64,000 bases of DNA from Roseburia lenta (GCF_014287435.1 NZ_JACOPG010000005.1:68822-132821); one strand, 5' to 3'. Shown: positions 8,989 to 19,021, numbered from the stretch's first letter. Numbers and translations are program-made. The notes: generated from the sequence alone by a model not told the origin.

Positions 8989-10029
8989 ATGGAAGAAAAA
9001 AGAGATATCAAGTCTTTATCATATGAGGAAGTCTTGACCTTTGCAGAAGAACTGGGAGAAAAGAAATTCCGCGGCAAACAGTTGTATGAATGGATGCATG
9101 TACATAATGTGGCATCTTATGATGAGATGACAAATCTGCCAAAGAAATTCCGGGAAGTTTTAAAAGAGCAGACGACCTATACGGCATTGGAACAGATCGA
9201 TTGTCAGATTTCAAGGGAAGACGGTACGCGCAAGTATCTCTTTGCTCTAGCGGACGGCAATATGGTAGAAAGCGTTCTGATGCGCTATCACCATGGAAAT
9301 TCGGTCTGTGTTTCCTCACAGGTGGGCTGTCGCATGGGCTGTCGCTTTTGTGCATCGACTCTGGATGGGCTGGTCAGAAACCTGACACCATCGGAGATAC
9401 TAGATCAGATCTATGCCATTGAGCGGGATACAGGGGAAAAGGTTTCTAATATCGTTGTGATGGGGACCGGAGAACCTATGGATAATTACGACAATCTCAT
9501 ACGTTTTATCCATCTGCTGACCGATAAACATGGTAAAAATCTGAGTCAGCGCAATATCACGGTCTCTACCTGTGGCATCGTGCCAAATATGCGCCGTCTG
9601 GCGGAGGAAGGTCTGCAGATCACACTGGCTTTATCTCTGCATGCACCAAACCAGAAAAAGCGTCTGGAACTCATGCCGGTTGCCAATAAATACGATATCC
9701 ATGAGGCGGTGGATGCCTGCCGCTACTATTTTGAAAAGACCGGGCGACGCGTGACCTTTGAGTACAGCCTGGTGGGCGGTGTCAATGACAGCGAGGAAGA
9801 TGCTGCGGAGTTGTGTGCGCTGACAGAGGGGATCAACTGCCATATCAATCTGATCCCGGTCAACCCGATCAAGGAGCGGGACTATGTGCAGTCGGGCAAG
9901 CGGGCGATCGAGACCTTTAAAAACAAACTTGAAATATACGGGAAAAATGTTACTATTAGAAGGGAAATGGGCAGAGATATTGATGGAGCCTGTGGACAAT
10001 TAAGACATAGACATATTTCCGAGACATAA
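8989..10029 (+). CDS. rlmN: 23S rRNA/tRNA (adenine-C2)-methyltransferase
   Basis: 346 aa radical-SAM enzyme that methylates A2503 of 23S rRNA and A37 of some tRNAs. The radical-SAM cysteines are in V-G-C-R-M-G-C-R-F-C (around residues 113-121). Family members also use a C-terminal Cys, here within G-A-C-G-Q-L-R. Eight bases separate it from rsmB. RlmN and the resistance enzyme Cfr are related; length, position in this conserved run and motif spacing point to RlmN. Confidence 0.95.
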   Translation: MEEKRDIKSLSYEEVLTFAEELGEKKFRGKQLYEWMHVHNVASYDEMTNLPKKFREVLKEQTTYTALEQIDCQISREDGTRKYLFALADGNMVESVLMRYHHGNSVCVSSQVGCRMGCRFCASTLDGLVRNLTPSEILDQIYAIERDTGEKVSNIVVMGTGEPMDNYDNLIRFIHLLTDKHGKNLSQRNITVSTCGIVPNMRRLAEEGLQITLALSLHAPNQKKRLELMPVANKYDIHEAVDACRYYFEKTGRRVTFEYSLVGGVNDSEEDAAELCALTEGINCHINLIPVNPIKERDYVQSGKRAIETFKNKLEIYGKNVTIRREMGRDIDGACGQLRHRHISET

Positions 10030-10043
10030 GAAAGGTAAAATAC

Positions 10044-10781
10044 ATGAACTATTCTGTTTTGACGGATATTGGACGTATGCGTTCGCAAAATCAGGATGCA
10101 GTGTTTGCCACGGAAGAGACCATTGGCTCTTTACCGAATCTCTTTGTGGTCGCCGATGGAATGGGCGGCCACAAGGCAGGAGAATACGCATCCAGCCAGG
10201 CAATCGCACTGGCAAAACGTGAGATCGCGTCCGATACGGGATCTGAACCGGTTCAGATTATCAATCAGGGAATTACAGCAGCAAACAAGAGCATATACGA
10301 GGAAGCGACACAGGATGAGGACAAATATGGCATGGGTACGACCATGGTTGTAGCAACGCTTTTGGAAGATCATCTTTGTGTGGCAAATGTTGGTGACAGC
10401 AGGCTTTATGTATATAGGGACGGACAGTTGAGCCAGATCACGCAGGATCATTCCGTGGTCGGAGAGATGGTGCGCAAGGGCGAGATGCCAAAGGAAGAAG
10501 CCAGAAGCCATCCAAAGCGCAATCTGATCACAAGAGCAGTTGGCGCGGAGGCAGAGGTCCGTGTTGATTTCTTTGATGAGACCCTGCAGGCTGGAGATCT
10601 GGTACTTATGTGTACGGATGGACTGACATCTATGGTCGAGGAGAGCGAGATCGAAGAGGTCTTGGCGGGATCCGGTCAGGTGGCAGATAAAGTAGCAAAA
10701 TTGGTCGATCTGGCGAACGATCATGGTGGTAAAGATAACATTACGGTAATAGTAATAGAACCATTTTCTGATGAGGTGTAA
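10044..10781 (+). CDS. stp: PP2C-type serine/threonine phosphatase
   Basis: 245 aa metal-dependent (Mn/Mg) phosphatase. Visible PPM motifs: D-G-M-G-G-H, V-G-D-S-R-L-Y, C-T-D-G-L-T and G-G-K-D-N-I-T. It ends 2 bp before the kinase gene and would reverse that kinase's phosphorylations, as in PrpC/PrkC of B. subtilis. Cytoplasmic, no signal or membrane segment. Confidence 0.95.
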   Translation: MNYSVLTDIGRMRSQNQDAVFATEETIGSLPNLFVVADGMGGHKAGEYASSQAIALAKREIASDTGSEPVQIINQGITAANKSIYEEATQDEDKYGMGTTMVVATLLEDHLCVANVGDSRLYVYRDGQLSQITQDHSVVGEMVRKGEMPKEEARSHPKRNLITRAVGAEAEVRVDFFDETLQAGDLVLMCTDGLTSMVEESEIEEVLAGSGQVADKVAKLVDLANDHGGKDNITVIVIEPFSDEV

Positions 10782-10783
10782 AA

Positions 10784-12742
10784 ATGTTGACAAAAGGAAA
10801 TTATATAGCAGATCGTTATGAGATCTTAGATAAAATCGGTACCGGCGGCATGTCCGATGTCTATAAGGCAAAGGATCATATCTTAGGTAGAGAAGTAGCA
10901 GTAAAAGTACTCAAACAGGAGTTCGCAGAGGATGTTACCTTTGTGACAAAGTTCCGCTCAGAAGCACAGTCAGCGGCAGGCTTGGAACATGCCAATATTG
11001 TAAACATTTATGATGTCGGCAGTGAAAATGGCATGTACTATATCGTTATGGAATATGTCGAGGGTATCACCCTAAAGACCTATATCGAGAAAAAGGGACA
11101 ACTCAATTTTAAAGAGGCGATCAGCATCGCCATTCAGGTAGGTCGCGGTATTGAGGCAGCCCACAATAAGGGCATTATCCATAGGGATATCAAGCCACAG
11201 AATATCATTATCTCCACGGAAGGTAAGGTCAAGGTTACCGATTTTGGTATCGCTAGGGCCACCACTTCCAACACCATTCATGCGGATGTGATGGGATCTG
11301 TGCATTATGCATCACCGGAGCAGGCGAGAAATGGTTATGTGGACGGCAAGAGCGACATCTATTCTCTGGGTATCGTTATGTATGAAATGGTGACCGGACG
11401 TGTACCGTTTGACGGAGATACCACCGTTGCCGTAGCCTTGCAGCATTTACAGGAAGAAATGGTCGCACCGAGTGCATATGCACCGGAACTGCCGATCAGT
11501 TTAGAAAAGATCATTTTAAAATGTACCATGAAGAGCCCGGATCGCAGATACGCTACGATCGAAGATCTACTTTTGGATCTGAAAAAAGCACTTGTCAGCC
11601 CGAATGAGGATTTTGTGACGATCGGTTCCGCAGATGATGTGGAAAAGACCCGCGTGATCTCACCGGAGGAGCAGGAGCAGATCCGGGAAGGACTTGCCGA
11701 GGGCGAGGAAGTCGATGAGGGCGAACTTTTAGAGGATGAGGAAGACGAGGAAGAAGATGGTCCGGTCAATCCAAAACTCGATAAGGCGATCACCATTATG
11801 GGAATCGCGGCAGCCGTTATCATCATTGCCATTGTGATCTATATTGTGGGCAGTTTCTTTGGACTTTTCCATTTTGGAACCAAGAAGAGCGACAGCGATA
11901 AGGACAGCAAGACACAGGCAGAGCAGGTAGAAATGATCAAGGTTGTGGGCATGACCGAGGATGAGGCAGTCGCAGCCTTAAAGAAGGCAGGCATTTCTTA
12001 CGAGATCGTTTATGAGTCTTCCGATGATGCAGAGGAAGGCGAAGTCATCAAGCAGAGTGCTGATGAGGGCGACAAGGTCTCTACTACAGAAAAGGTCAAG
12101 ATCACCGTTTGCAAAGAAGGAGATCTTGAAATACCAAGCGTGGTAGGCATGAACGGCGATGCAGCCATTCAGACCTTAAAAGATAAAGGATTTAAGGCAA
12201 ACCGTACCTTTGAATACAGTTCTGATGTAGCAGAGGGGCAGGTTATCAGCCAGACACCGACCGGTGTTGGTAAAAAGGGTGATACTGTGACGATCGTTGT
12301 CAGTGCAGGCATCCAGTCCGTACAGGTACCGTCCCTGACCAATAAGACACAGCAGGAAGCAGCCAATGAACTTGCAAGTGTCGGCTTACAGGTTGGAAAT
12401 GTGACAACCGAATACAGTGATAATTATGCGGCAGGCAGAGTTATCCGTCAGGGTATTACACAGGGCAAGACGGTAGATGCCGGAACCGCAGTTGATCTGG
12501 TGATCAGTGACGGCAAAAAACCGGAGTATTACAGTTATTCCGGCAGCGTCAGCAATACACATGATGTACCGGTATCCGTTGTCTTAAAGGATGCGGAAGG
12601 CGTTTCCATTGCGTCATGGGATCTGCAGGCAAACCAGTCATTGAATATCAGTGCAAAAGATATTGCAACTTCATCTGGAACAATCGAAATTACTGGTGAT
12701 GGTGTAAACGAGACAAAAACGGTTACATTTACAAAGCAATAA
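10784..12742 (+). CDS. prkC: PASTA-domain serine/threonine protein kinase
   Basis: 652 aa. Kinase domain about 10-270: glycine loop G-T-G-G-M-S, Lys41, H133-R-D135, D153-F-G. An acidic juxtamembrane stretch (about 307-326, mostly Glu/Asp) leads to one membrane span (about 337-361). Outside are three PASTA repeats (about 383-443, 447-508, 512-577), which in homologues bind muropeptides, then an extra tail of about 70 residues rich in Ser/Val/Thr that may be a small beta domain. Likely senses cell-wall state and controls growth or germination; the pairing with stp supports this. Confidence 0.95.
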   Translation: MLTKGNYIADRYEILDKIGTGGMSDVYKAKDHILGREVAVKVLKQEFAEDVTFVTKFRSEAQSAAGLEHANIVNIYDVGSENGMYYIVMEYVEGITLKTYIEKKGQLNFKEAISIAIQVGRGIEAAHNKGIIHRDIKPQNIIISTEGKVKVTDFGIARATTSNTIHADVMGSVHYASPEQARNGYVDGKSDIYSLGIVMYEMVTGRVPFDGDTTVAVALQHLQEEMVAPSAYAPELPISLEKIILKCTMKSPDRRYATIEDLLLDLKKALVSPNEDFVTIGSADDVEKTRVISPEEQEQIREGLAEGEEVDEGELLEDEEDEEEDGPVNPKLDKAITIMGIAAAVIIIAIVIYIVGSFFGLFHFGTKKSDSDKDSKTQAEQVEMIKVVGMTEDEAVAALKKAGISYEIVYESSDDAEEGEVIKQSADEGDKVSTTEKVKITVCKEGDLEIPSVVGMNGDAAIQTLKDKGFKANRTFEYSSDVAEGQVISQTPTGVGKKGDTVTIVVSAGIQSVQVPSLTNKTQQEAANELASVGLQVGNVTTEYSDNYAAGRVIRQGITQGKTVDAGTAVDLVISDGKKPEYYSYSGSVSNTHDVPVSVVLKDAEGVSIASWDLQANQSLNISAKDIATSSGTIEITGDGVNETKTVTFTKQ

Positions 12743-12751
12743 AGGATGCAC

Positions 12752-13630
12752 ATGACAGGCAGGATAGTAAAAGGAATTTCCGGATTCTACTACGTTTTCG
12801 TAGCAGGATCCGGAATTTATGAATGTAAGGCAAAAGGTGCCTTCCGAAAACAAGGGTTAAAGCCTCTGGTTGGCGATCAGGTAGAAATCGATGTGCTGGA
12901 TGAGGCAGAACATCTGGGAAACGTAGTCAGGATCTTACCGCGCAAAAATGCCCTGATCCGTCCGGCAGTTGCCAATGTCGATCAGGCACTTGTTATTTTT
13001 GCGACCGATTCTCCAAAACCCAATCTCAACCTTTTGGACCGCTTTTTGGTCATGATGGCTTATCAGGATGTGCCGGTGCAGATCTGCTTTAACAAAGAAG
13101 ATCTGGGAAGCCGGGCGGACAAGCAGGTCTTAAAGGAGACCTATGAACTGGCAGGCTATCCGGTACATTTTACCCAGGCGATCACCGGGGAGGGCAGAGA
13201 GGAGATCAGGACACTCTTGCAGGGCAAGACGACTACGGTGGCAGGACCGTCCGGTGTTGGCAAGTCGTCGCTGATCAATGGATTGCAGGATCATACCCTG
13301 ATGGAGACCGGTGCCATCAGCCAGAAGATCGGGCGTGGAAAACACACGACCAGACACAGTGAACTGATTCCCATTGGCGGGGATTCCTTTATCATGGATA
13401 CACCGGGCTTTAGTTCCATGTATGTACCGGAGATCGAGGCAGGGGGTCTATGGGAATGTTTCCCCGAATTTGTGCCACATGAACCGGAATGTCGTTTTCA
13501 GGGCTGCGCCCATATAGGAGAGCCGGATTGCGGGATCAAAGAGGCGGTAGCACGCAAGCAGATCGCGCAGAGCCGCTATGACAATTACAAGTTATTGTAT
13601 GAAGAACTCGTTCAGGCAAGAAAATATTAG
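12752..13630 (+). CDS. rsgA: Small ribosomal subunit assembly GTPase
   Basis: About 292 aa circularly permuted GTPase acting in late 30S maturation. An N-terminal OB fold precedes G4 (N-K-E-D), G1 (G-P-S-G-V-G-K-S-S) and G3 (D-T-P-G-F), the order typical of the permuted fold; a C-terminal zinc motif (C-R-F-Q-G-C-A-H ... C) follows. An ATG at 12746 is in frame two codons earlier, but AAAGG at 12741-12745 is placed for ATG 12752. Confidence 0.95.
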   Translation: MTGRIVKGISGFYYVFVAGSGIYECKAKGAFRKQGLKPLVGDQVEIDVLDEAEHLGNVVRILPRKNALIRPAVANVDQALVIFATDSPKPNLNLLDRFLVMMAYQDVPVQICFNKEDLGSRADKQVLKETYELAGYPVHFTQAITGEGREEIRTLLQGKTTTVAGPSGVGKSSLINGLQDHTLMETGAISQKIGRGKHTTRHSELIPIGGDSFIMDTPGFSSMYVPEIEAGGLWECFPEFVPHEPECRFQGCAHIGEPDCGIKEAVARKQIAQSRYDNYKLLYEELVQARKY

Positions 13631-13664
13631 TGCCTGGCGGAAACAGAGTAAACAGGAGAGAATC

Positions 13665-14312
13665 ATGAATTGTTTGTCACCTTCGATTTTATCTGCAGAT
13701 TATGGTAAATTGGCAGAGGAGATAGAGAGAATTGATGAGGCGGGAGCACAGTATATCCACATTGATGTCATGGATGGTATGTTTGTGCCAAACATCACAC
13801 TTGGCGCACCGGTGGTCAAGTCTTTGCGTAAATACACAGACCGCATTTTAGATGTGCACCTGATGATCGAAGAACCGGATCGCTATGTGGAGGATTTTGC
13901 CAAGGCAGGAGCCGATATCATTACGGTGCATGCGGAGGCCTGCCGCCATTTGGATCGTACGGTAGCGCATATCAAGGAACTGGGGACCATGGCAGGCGTT
14001 GCGATCAATCCGGCAACACCGATCGAGGTTTTGCGCCATGTCATAGATCAGGTAGATATGGTACTGATCATGACGGTAAATCCGGGCTATGGCGGACAGA
14101 AACTGATCCCATATACCCTGGAGAAGGTGACAGAACTGCGTCGTATCTTAGGAGAGCGTGGCATCAAACTTGACATTGAGGTGGATGGTGGCATTACCTT
14201 GGATAATGTCGATCAGGCACTTATTGCCGGTGCCAATATCATTGTGGCTGGCAGTGCCGTATTTTCCGGGGATGCAGCAGCCAATGTAGAAGCATTTTTG
14301 ACGCATATGTAG
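13665..14312 (+). CDS. rpe: Ribulose-phosphate 3-epimerase
   Basis: 215 aa TIM-barrel enzyme of the pentose phosphate pathway. It opens with the typical L-S-P-S-I-L-S-A-D segment, has H-x-D-x-M-D and a V-D-G-G-I strand near the end. The frame is open from 13578 inside rsgA, but AGGAG at 13654-13658 marks the start at 13665. Follows rsgA as in many Firmicutes. Confidence 0.96.
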   Translation: MNCLSPSILSADYGKLAEEIERIDEAGAQYIHIDVMDGMFVPNITLGAPVVKSLRKYTDRILDVHLMIEEPDRYVEDFAKAGADIITVHAEACRHLDRTVAHIKELGTMAGVAINPATPIEVLRHVIDQVDMVLIMTVNPGYGGQKLIPYTLEKVTELRRILGERGIKLDIEVDGGITLDNVDQALIAGANIIVAGSAVFSGDAAANVEAFLTHM

Positions 14313-14318
14313 ACCACA

Positions 14319-14349
14319 GGGACGTTCCTTTTGGCTTATGGAGTGTCCC
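14319..14349 (-). repeat. 31-bp hairpin repeat, copy 2 (inverted)
   Basis: Same element as at 1655-1685 but in the opposite orientation: on the minus strand it begins GGGACACTCC and ends GGAACGTCCC. It starts 6 bp after the rpe stop codon and ends 29 bp before thiN. Confidence 0.85.
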
Positions 14350-14378
14350 GAATGGCTTGGTAGTATAGAGGTTACAGC

Positions 14379-15035
14379 ATGAAAAACGAAGAAGTAACAC
14401 TGATTTTGGCAGGGGGTAATTTATCCCTGCCTTTTTTGGAAAATGTCATAAAAGAACATGCGGGGGCTACGATCATCGCTGCGGACAGAGGCCTGGAAGC
14501 CTGCATGAAATTGCAGATTGAGCCGGACTATGTCATAGGAGATTTTGATTCACTGGATGAGCAGGTCAAGGATGCCTTTCTGGCAGACCGTCGCAATGTA
14601 ACAAAACTCAATCCCATAAAGGATGATACAGATTCGGAAGCGGCGCTGCATCTGGCGTTTGAAAAGACAAAGGGTGATATCTTTCTTTTGGGAGGAACCG
14701 GAACCAGACTGGATCATGTGCTTGGCAATATTGCCATTTTAGGACAGGGCTTTGTACAGGATCGCCATATTTTTCTTTTGGATGAACATAACCGGATCCG
14801 TCTGATCCAGAAGGAGTGCCGGATCAAAAAGGAAGAACAGTATGGAAAATATGTATCCGTGGTTTCTTTTTGCGGCGTTGCAAGAGGTGTAAGCGAGAGC
14901 GGCGTATTCTATCCGCTGGATCATGTAGATCTGCAGCCGTTTACATCCTTAGGCATCAGTAATGAGATCGTGGACGAGGAAGCCGTGATCACGGTGGAGG
15001 ATGGAACGCTGATTGTGATTGAGTCCAAGGATTGA
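14379..15035 (+). CDS. thiN: Thiamine pyrophosphokinase
   Basis: 218 aa enzyme that makes thiamine pyrophosphate from thiamine and ATP. Family motifs seen: G-D-F-D-S-L (about 51-56), K-D-D-T-D-S-E-A-A-L and G-G-T-G-T-R-L-D-H. Last gene of the conserved run. I see no TPP riboswitch in the 66 bases before it, and no well-placed ribosome site. It is bracketed by inverted copies of the 31-bp repeat. Confidence 0.93.
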   Translation: MKNEEVTLILAGGNLSLPFLENVIKEHAGATIIAADRGLEACMKLQIEPDYVIGDFDSLDEQVKDAFLADRRNVTKLNPIKDDTDSEAALHLAFEKTKGDIFLLGGTGTRLDHVLGNIAILGQGFVQDRHIFLLDEHNRIRLIQKECRIKKEEQYGKYVSVVSFCGVARGVSESGVFYPLDHVDLQPFTSLGISNEIVDEEAVITVEDGTLIVIESKD

Positions 15036-15040
15036 GCACG

Positions 15041-15106
15041 GAGACAGGCACAGATAAGGACAAACGGATAGGTGCCTGCCCATTTGTCCTTATCTGCGCC
15101 TGTCTC
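15041..15106. repeat. Long hairpin after thiN
   Basis: Arms of 24 bp (15041-15064 and 15083-15106) are reverse complements with one change, separated by 18 bases. The arm starts GAGACAGGCAC. It begins 5 bp after the thiN stop. There is no T-run after it, so it is not a simple terminator; it may be a mobile or REP-like palindrome. Confidence 0.85.
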
Positions 15107-15118
15107 AGAAAGCCAAAA

Positions 15119-15149
15119 GGGACGCTCCTTATGGCAAAAGGAACGTCCC
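15119..15149 (+). repeat. 31-bp hairpin repeat, copy 3
   Basis: GGGACGCTCC and GGAACGTCCC arms around TTATGGCAAAA; the arms pair best in this copy (one G-T). On the minus strand it is followed by TTTTGG five bases after the GH94 stop codon, so here it could act as that gene's terminator. Confidence 0.85.
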
Positions 15150-15154
15150 TGACG

Positions 15155-17590
15155 TCAGCCGAGTGTGACCTCGACCTGATATTCTTTTTTACCTCTTACA
15201 TAAGGAATGACATTGCCTGCAATTTCCTGTCCATCGACACGCAGACTGACCACACCTTTTTCTACCTGTTTCGGATTTCTCACCTGAATATGGTAGGTTC
15301 CTTCACGGAACTTTCTTGTTAGTTCAAAATCCCCAAAATCATGCGGAATACACGGATCTACCGATAAGCCCTCATGGGTTGGCAGAAGCCCTAAGATATG
15401 TTGGGATATGTTGACAAAAGTCCAGGCAGCCGTTCCGGTCAGCCAACTGTTCTTTGCTTCTCCAAAGAAGGCGGCATCGCGTCCGGCGATCATCTGTGAG
15501 TAAACATAAGGCTCTGTCCGGTGTATCTCACTGAATTCCTCCACATAGGCAGGGCAGGTCTTTTGGTAGATCTCAAAAGCACGGTCGCCCCTGCCGATCA
15601 CGGTCTCGGAAATGGAAACCCATGGGTTGTTATGACAGAAAATACCCGCATTTTCCTTATATCCCGGTGGATAAGAAGTGATCTCGCCCAGTTCCAGATG
15701 ATATCTGGTGTAGGCAGGCTGGAGCAGGACGATACCGTATTTGGTGTCCAGTCGTTCCTTGACAGAATCCAGCGCTTCTTTGGCAAGACCTTCCTTGACG
15801 CCGACACCGGCGAGAGGGCAGAAGCCCTGTGTCTCGATATAGATCTGTCCTTCCTCACATTCATGGGAGCCGACCTTCTGCCCGTGGGCATCATAGGCAC
15901 GCAGGAACCATTTGCCATCCCAGCCATCCTTTAAGATGACATCATAGATCTTGGCAACTTCTTTCTCTGCCCGCGTGGCCTCGGACGTATTCCCGGTTAG
16001 CCGGCATAACTTGGCATAGGCATTTCCGTATTTGACAAACATGGCTGCAATAAAGACAGATTCCGCTACCGGTCCCTCACTTGGACCAAAGGTCTGGAAG
16101 GATTCACCCGGATGTGCGGAAAAGCAGTTTAAATTCAGGCAATCGTTCCAGTCGGCACGCCCGATCAGAGGCAGTCCGTGAGGCCCCTTATGGTTTACGA
16201 TATAGTCAAAAGACCGGTGCAGATGTTCCATGAGTGGCGCGGCAAGACTGACATCATTATCAAATGGCACGGCTTCGTCTAAGATGGAAAAATCGCCTGT
16301 CTCGCGGATATAGGCATCTGTTCCAGCGATCAGCCAGAGGGGATCATCATTAAAACCACTGCCAATATCGGAATTTCCTTTTTTGGTCAGCGGCTGATAC
16401 TGGTGGTAGGCACTGCCGTCGATAAATTGTGTTGCGGCAATGTCTAAGATACGCTCTCTGGCACGCTCCGGTATGAGATGGACAAAACCAAGCAGATCCT
16501 GACAGGAATCGCGGAAGCCCATACCGCGTCCGATACCGGATTCGTAGTAGGAGGCAGAGCGTGACATATTAAAGGTCACCATACACTGATACTGGTTCCA
16601 GATATTGACCATGCGATCGACTTTTTCATTGGAAGATGTGACATGATATTTGGATAGCAGGTCTTCCCAATAGGCAGCCAGGGCGGATAGAGCCTGCTCC
16701 ACCTGTGCATCGGTCTGGTATTTGGCAAGGATCTCTTTCGCCGGTTTCTTATTGATGATGTCGGGCGCAGACCATTTCTCCGCAAGGGGATTTTCGGCAT
16801 AGCCCAGAACAAAGATCAGCGATTTTTCCTGACCTGGAGCAAGGGTCAGATCGATCTGGTGGCAGGCAATCGGAGACCAGCCGCTTGCTACGGAATTGGA
16901 GCAGGCGCCTTTTTCTACAACTTGTGGATGGTCATTGCCCCGGTAAGCACCAAGAAAGGCATCCCGGCTGGTATCAAATCCGTCGATCGGTGCATTGACC
17001 CCATAAAAAGCAAAGTGATCGCGGCGCTCGCGGTACTCGGTCTTATGGTAGATGACCGAATCTTCAATCTCGACTTCGCCGATACTCAAATTTCTCTGGA
17101 AGTTCTTCATATCGTCATCCGCATTCCAAAGACACCATTCCACATAAGAAAAGAGGGAAAAAGTCTTAGGCGCATCGCCATCATTTTTTAAATGCAGCCA
17201 CTGGAGCTCACAGTTATCTTCCAAAGGAACAAAGAAGAGAACCGATGCCTGCAGGTTCTTCTTTTTCCCGGTAAAACGGCTATAGCCCAGGCCGTGGCAA
17301 CATTCGTAAAAATCTAGGTCCGTCTTGGTCGGCTGCCAGCCTGGATTCCAGATGCAGTCCCCATCTTTGATATAAAAGTATTTGCCGTTAGTATCGCAAG
17401 GTACGTCGTTATAGCGGTAGCGAGTCAGGCGCAGGAGTCTGGCATCCCGATAAAAGGTATAGCCGCCGCAGGTATTGGATATGAGGGAGAAAAATTCCCG
17501 GTTTCCCAGATAATTGATCCAGGGAAGTGGTGTTTTCGGTGTAGTGATCACATATTCCTTATGTTGATCATCAAAGTAACCAAATTTCAT
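15155..17590 (-). CDS. Cellobiose phosphorylase (GH94)
   Basis: 811 aa glycoside phosphorylase; length and opening (K-F-G-Y-F-D-D ... I-T-T-P) match cellobiose phosphorylases, which split cellobiose with phosphate into glucose 1-phosphate and glucose. The region [11 protein letters not shown] carries the expected catalytic Asp. No signal peptide, so it acts in the cytoplasm on imported disaccharide. It faces a LacI-type regulator and a sugar ABC transporter, which fits uptake and phosphorolysis of a beta-glucoside. A cellodextrin or other beta-glucoside specificity cannot be excluded. The ribosome site is CGGAGG. Confidence 0.9.
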   Translation of the reverse strand: MKFGYFDDQHKEYVITTPKTPLPWINYLGNREFFSLISNTCGGYTFYRDARLLRLTRYRYNDVPCDTNGKYFYIKDGDCIWNPGWQPTKTDLDFYECCHGLGYSRFTGKKKNLQASVLFFVPLEDNCELQWLHLKNDGDAPKTFSLFSYVEWCLWNADDDMKNFQRNLSIGEVEIEDSVIYHKTEYRERRDHFAFYGVNAPIDGFDTSRDAFLGAYRGNDHPQVVEKGACSNSVASGWSPIACHQIDLTLAPGQEKSLIFVLGYAENPLAEKWSAPDIINKKPAKEILAKYQTDAQVEQALSALAAYWEDLLSKYHVTSSNEKVDRMVNIWNQYQCMVTFNMSRSASYYESGIGRGMGFRDSCQDLLGFVHLIPERARERILDIAATQFIDGSAYHQYQPLTKKGNSDIGSGFNDDPLWLIAGTDAYIRETGDFSILDEAVPFDNDVSLAAPLMEHLHRSFDYIVNHKGPHGLPLIGRADWNDCLNLNCFSAHPGESFQTFGPSEGPVAESVFIAAMFVKYGNAYAKLCRLTGNTSEATRAEKEVAKIYDVILKDGWDGKWFLRAYDAHGQKVGSHECEEGQIYIETQGFCPLAGVGVKEGLAKEALDSVKERLDTKYGIVLLQPAYTRYHLELGEITSYPPGYKENAGIFCHNNPWVSISETVIGRGDRAFEIYQKTCPAYVEEFSEIHRTEPYVYSQMIAGRDAAFFGEAKNSWLTGTAAWTFVNISQHILGLLPTHEGLSVDPCIPHDFGDFELTRKFREGTYHIQVRNPKQVEKGVVSLRVDGQEIAGNVIPYVRGKKEYQVEVTLG

Positions 17591-17608
17591 AATAACCTCC
17601 GATTTTTA

Positions 17609-17636
17609 ACTATAAAATTGAATGAAGGTGGTGCAA
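17609..17636 (-). promoter_or_regulatory. Promoter of the GH94 gene
   Basis: Minus strand: TTGCAC (17631-17636), 16-bp spacer, TATAGT (17609-17614), about 18 bp before the start codon. Confidence 0.5.
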
Positions 17637-17674
17637 AGAATTTAAGAAATACCTGGTAAGCGCTGCACCATACT

Positions 17675-17690
17675 GAAAACGATTAAGAGA
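17675..17690. promoter_or_regulatory. Putative LacI-family operator 1
   Basis: The 16-mer GAAAACGATTAAGAGA occurs here and again at 17946-17961, both on the plus strand. Its AACGATT core with a central CG is typical of LacI-family half-sites. This one lies about 40 bp upstream of the GH94 -35 box. The 411-bp gap (17591-18001) is otherwise AT-rich with several ACGAAAA repeats. Confidence 0.55.
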
Positions 17691-17818
17691 CTGAAAATAA
17701 TGGAATATTTATTCTTGAGTCAGATTATAATGTATAAAACTTGGAAAATCAACAGGAAATCAACGAAAATACTACGAAAACCACAGGCTTTTTATGGGCT
17801 TTCCTTATATAAAATAAT

Positions 17819-17840
17819 TACGAAAATGTAGTTTCGTAAA
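17819..17840. promoter_or_regulatory. Perfect inverted repeat in the GH94-lacI gap
   Basis: TTACGAAA (17819-17826) and TTTCGTAA (17833-17840) with a 6-base spacer. Several other ACGAAAA words lie around it (17764, 17774, 17945). It may be a further regulator site. Confidence 0.45.
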
Positions 17841-17945
17841 AATGGGCAAAACAAAAGTCCTTAAACTGTGAAACCTTGCCAAAAATAGGTGAAAACATCA
17901 AAAAAGGCTTGCAGACCATATCAAATTGATGTACATTCAACTTAC

Positions 17946-17961
17946 GAAAACGATTAAGAGA
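17946..17961. promoter_or_regulatory. Putative LacI-family operator 2
   Basis: Exact second copy of GAAAACGATTAAGAGA, 40 bp before the regulator's start codon, where it would serve autoregulation. Confidence 0.55.
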
Positions 17962-18001
17962 TTTTTCTTCAAAACAAATTACAAAGTCGAGAGGAGAAAG
18001 G

Positions 18002-19021
18002 ATGGTATCACTCAAGGATATTGCAAAGGCTTGTCAGGTTTCCGTGGCAACCGTCAGCAAGGCACTCAACGATCACAATGATATCAGTGCTGAGACAAAG
18101 GAACGGATTCGGCAGGTGGCAAAAGACATGGGATATTTTCCAAACTCTGCGGCAAAGGCACTCAAGACAAATCGTACTTATAATATCGGTGTTTTGTTTG
18201 TCGATGAAGCACGTAGCGGTTTGACACACAATTACTTTTCACATGTGCTTGACAGTTTCAAGCAGACAGCGGAGCAGCAGGGCTATGATATGACTTTTAT
18301 CAACTGTTGCAAGACCCGTCCCAACCGCATGACCTATCTGGAACATGCCAGATACCGTGGATTTGATGGCGTGGTGATCGCCTGTATCGATTTTAACGAC
18401 CCGGAAGTGATAGAACTTGTAAAAAGCAACATTCCGGTAGTGACGATCGATCACCTTTTCCACAATCGCATCGCCATCATGTCGGACAATGCAAAGGGCA
18501 TGGAAGACCTCTTTTCCTATGTATATGAAAGAGGACATCGGAAGATCGCTTATATCCATGGCGCAGATTCCGCAGTTACCCAGAGCCGCTTATCTACCTT
18601 TTACCGGATGGCGGAGCAAAAGGGCTTATCCATCCCGGATGCTTACATCAAGGAAGCGGCATACCGCAACGCGGATGAGGCATATGAAAGAACCAGAGAA
18701 CTTCTGGCATTGGAGGATCGACCGACCTGCATCTTATATCAGGATGATTTCGCCAGTTTCGGCGGTATCAAGGCAATCCGACAGGCTGGACTCAAGATCC
18801 CGCAGGACATTTCCGTAGCCGGTTATGACGGTATACGGATCGCCTATCAGTTGGAGCCGCAGTTGACGACCTTAAAGCAGGACACGGACAGCATTGGACG
18901 ATTGGCAGCAGAGCAGTTGATCAGTCTGATCGAGGAACCAAAGACAACGCTGATCCGTCCATACATTGTCGAAGGCTATGTGGAAAAAGGACAGTCCGTA
19001 AGGGACATCAATCATACCTAG
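18002..19021 (+). CDS. LacI-family transcriptional regulator
   Basis: 339 aa. The N-terminal helix-turn-helix (L-K-D-I-A-K-A-C-Q-V-S-V-A-T-V-S-K-A-L) and hinge (A-A-K-A-L-K-T-N) are followed by a periplasmic-binding-like effector domain. Full length for the family. It is divergent from the GH94 gene and just upstream of a sugar transporter, so it probably controls both; the effector is likely the imported sugar or a product of it. Two identical operator-like 16-mers lie in the gap between them. Confidence 0.93.
   Translation: MVSLKDIAKACQVSVATVSKALNDHNDISAETKERIRQVAKDMGYFPNSAAKALKTNRTYNIGVLFVDEARSGLTHNYFSHVLDSFKQTAEQQGYDMTFINCCKTRPNRMTYLEHARYRGFDGVVIACIDFNDPEVIELVKSNIPVVTIDHLFHNRIAIMSDNAKGMEDLFSYVYERGHRKIAYIHGADSAVTQSRLSTFYRMAEQKGLSIPDAYIKEAAYRNADEAYERTRELLALEDRPTCILYQDDFASFGGIKAIRQAGLKIPQDISVAGYDGIRIAYQLEPQLTTLKQDTDSIGRLAAEQLISLIEEPKTTLIRPYIVEGYVEKGQSVRDINHT

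Noticed and set aside
14350..14378. TPP riboswitch before thiN
   Set aside because: The gap is too short and contains only the 31-bp repeat.
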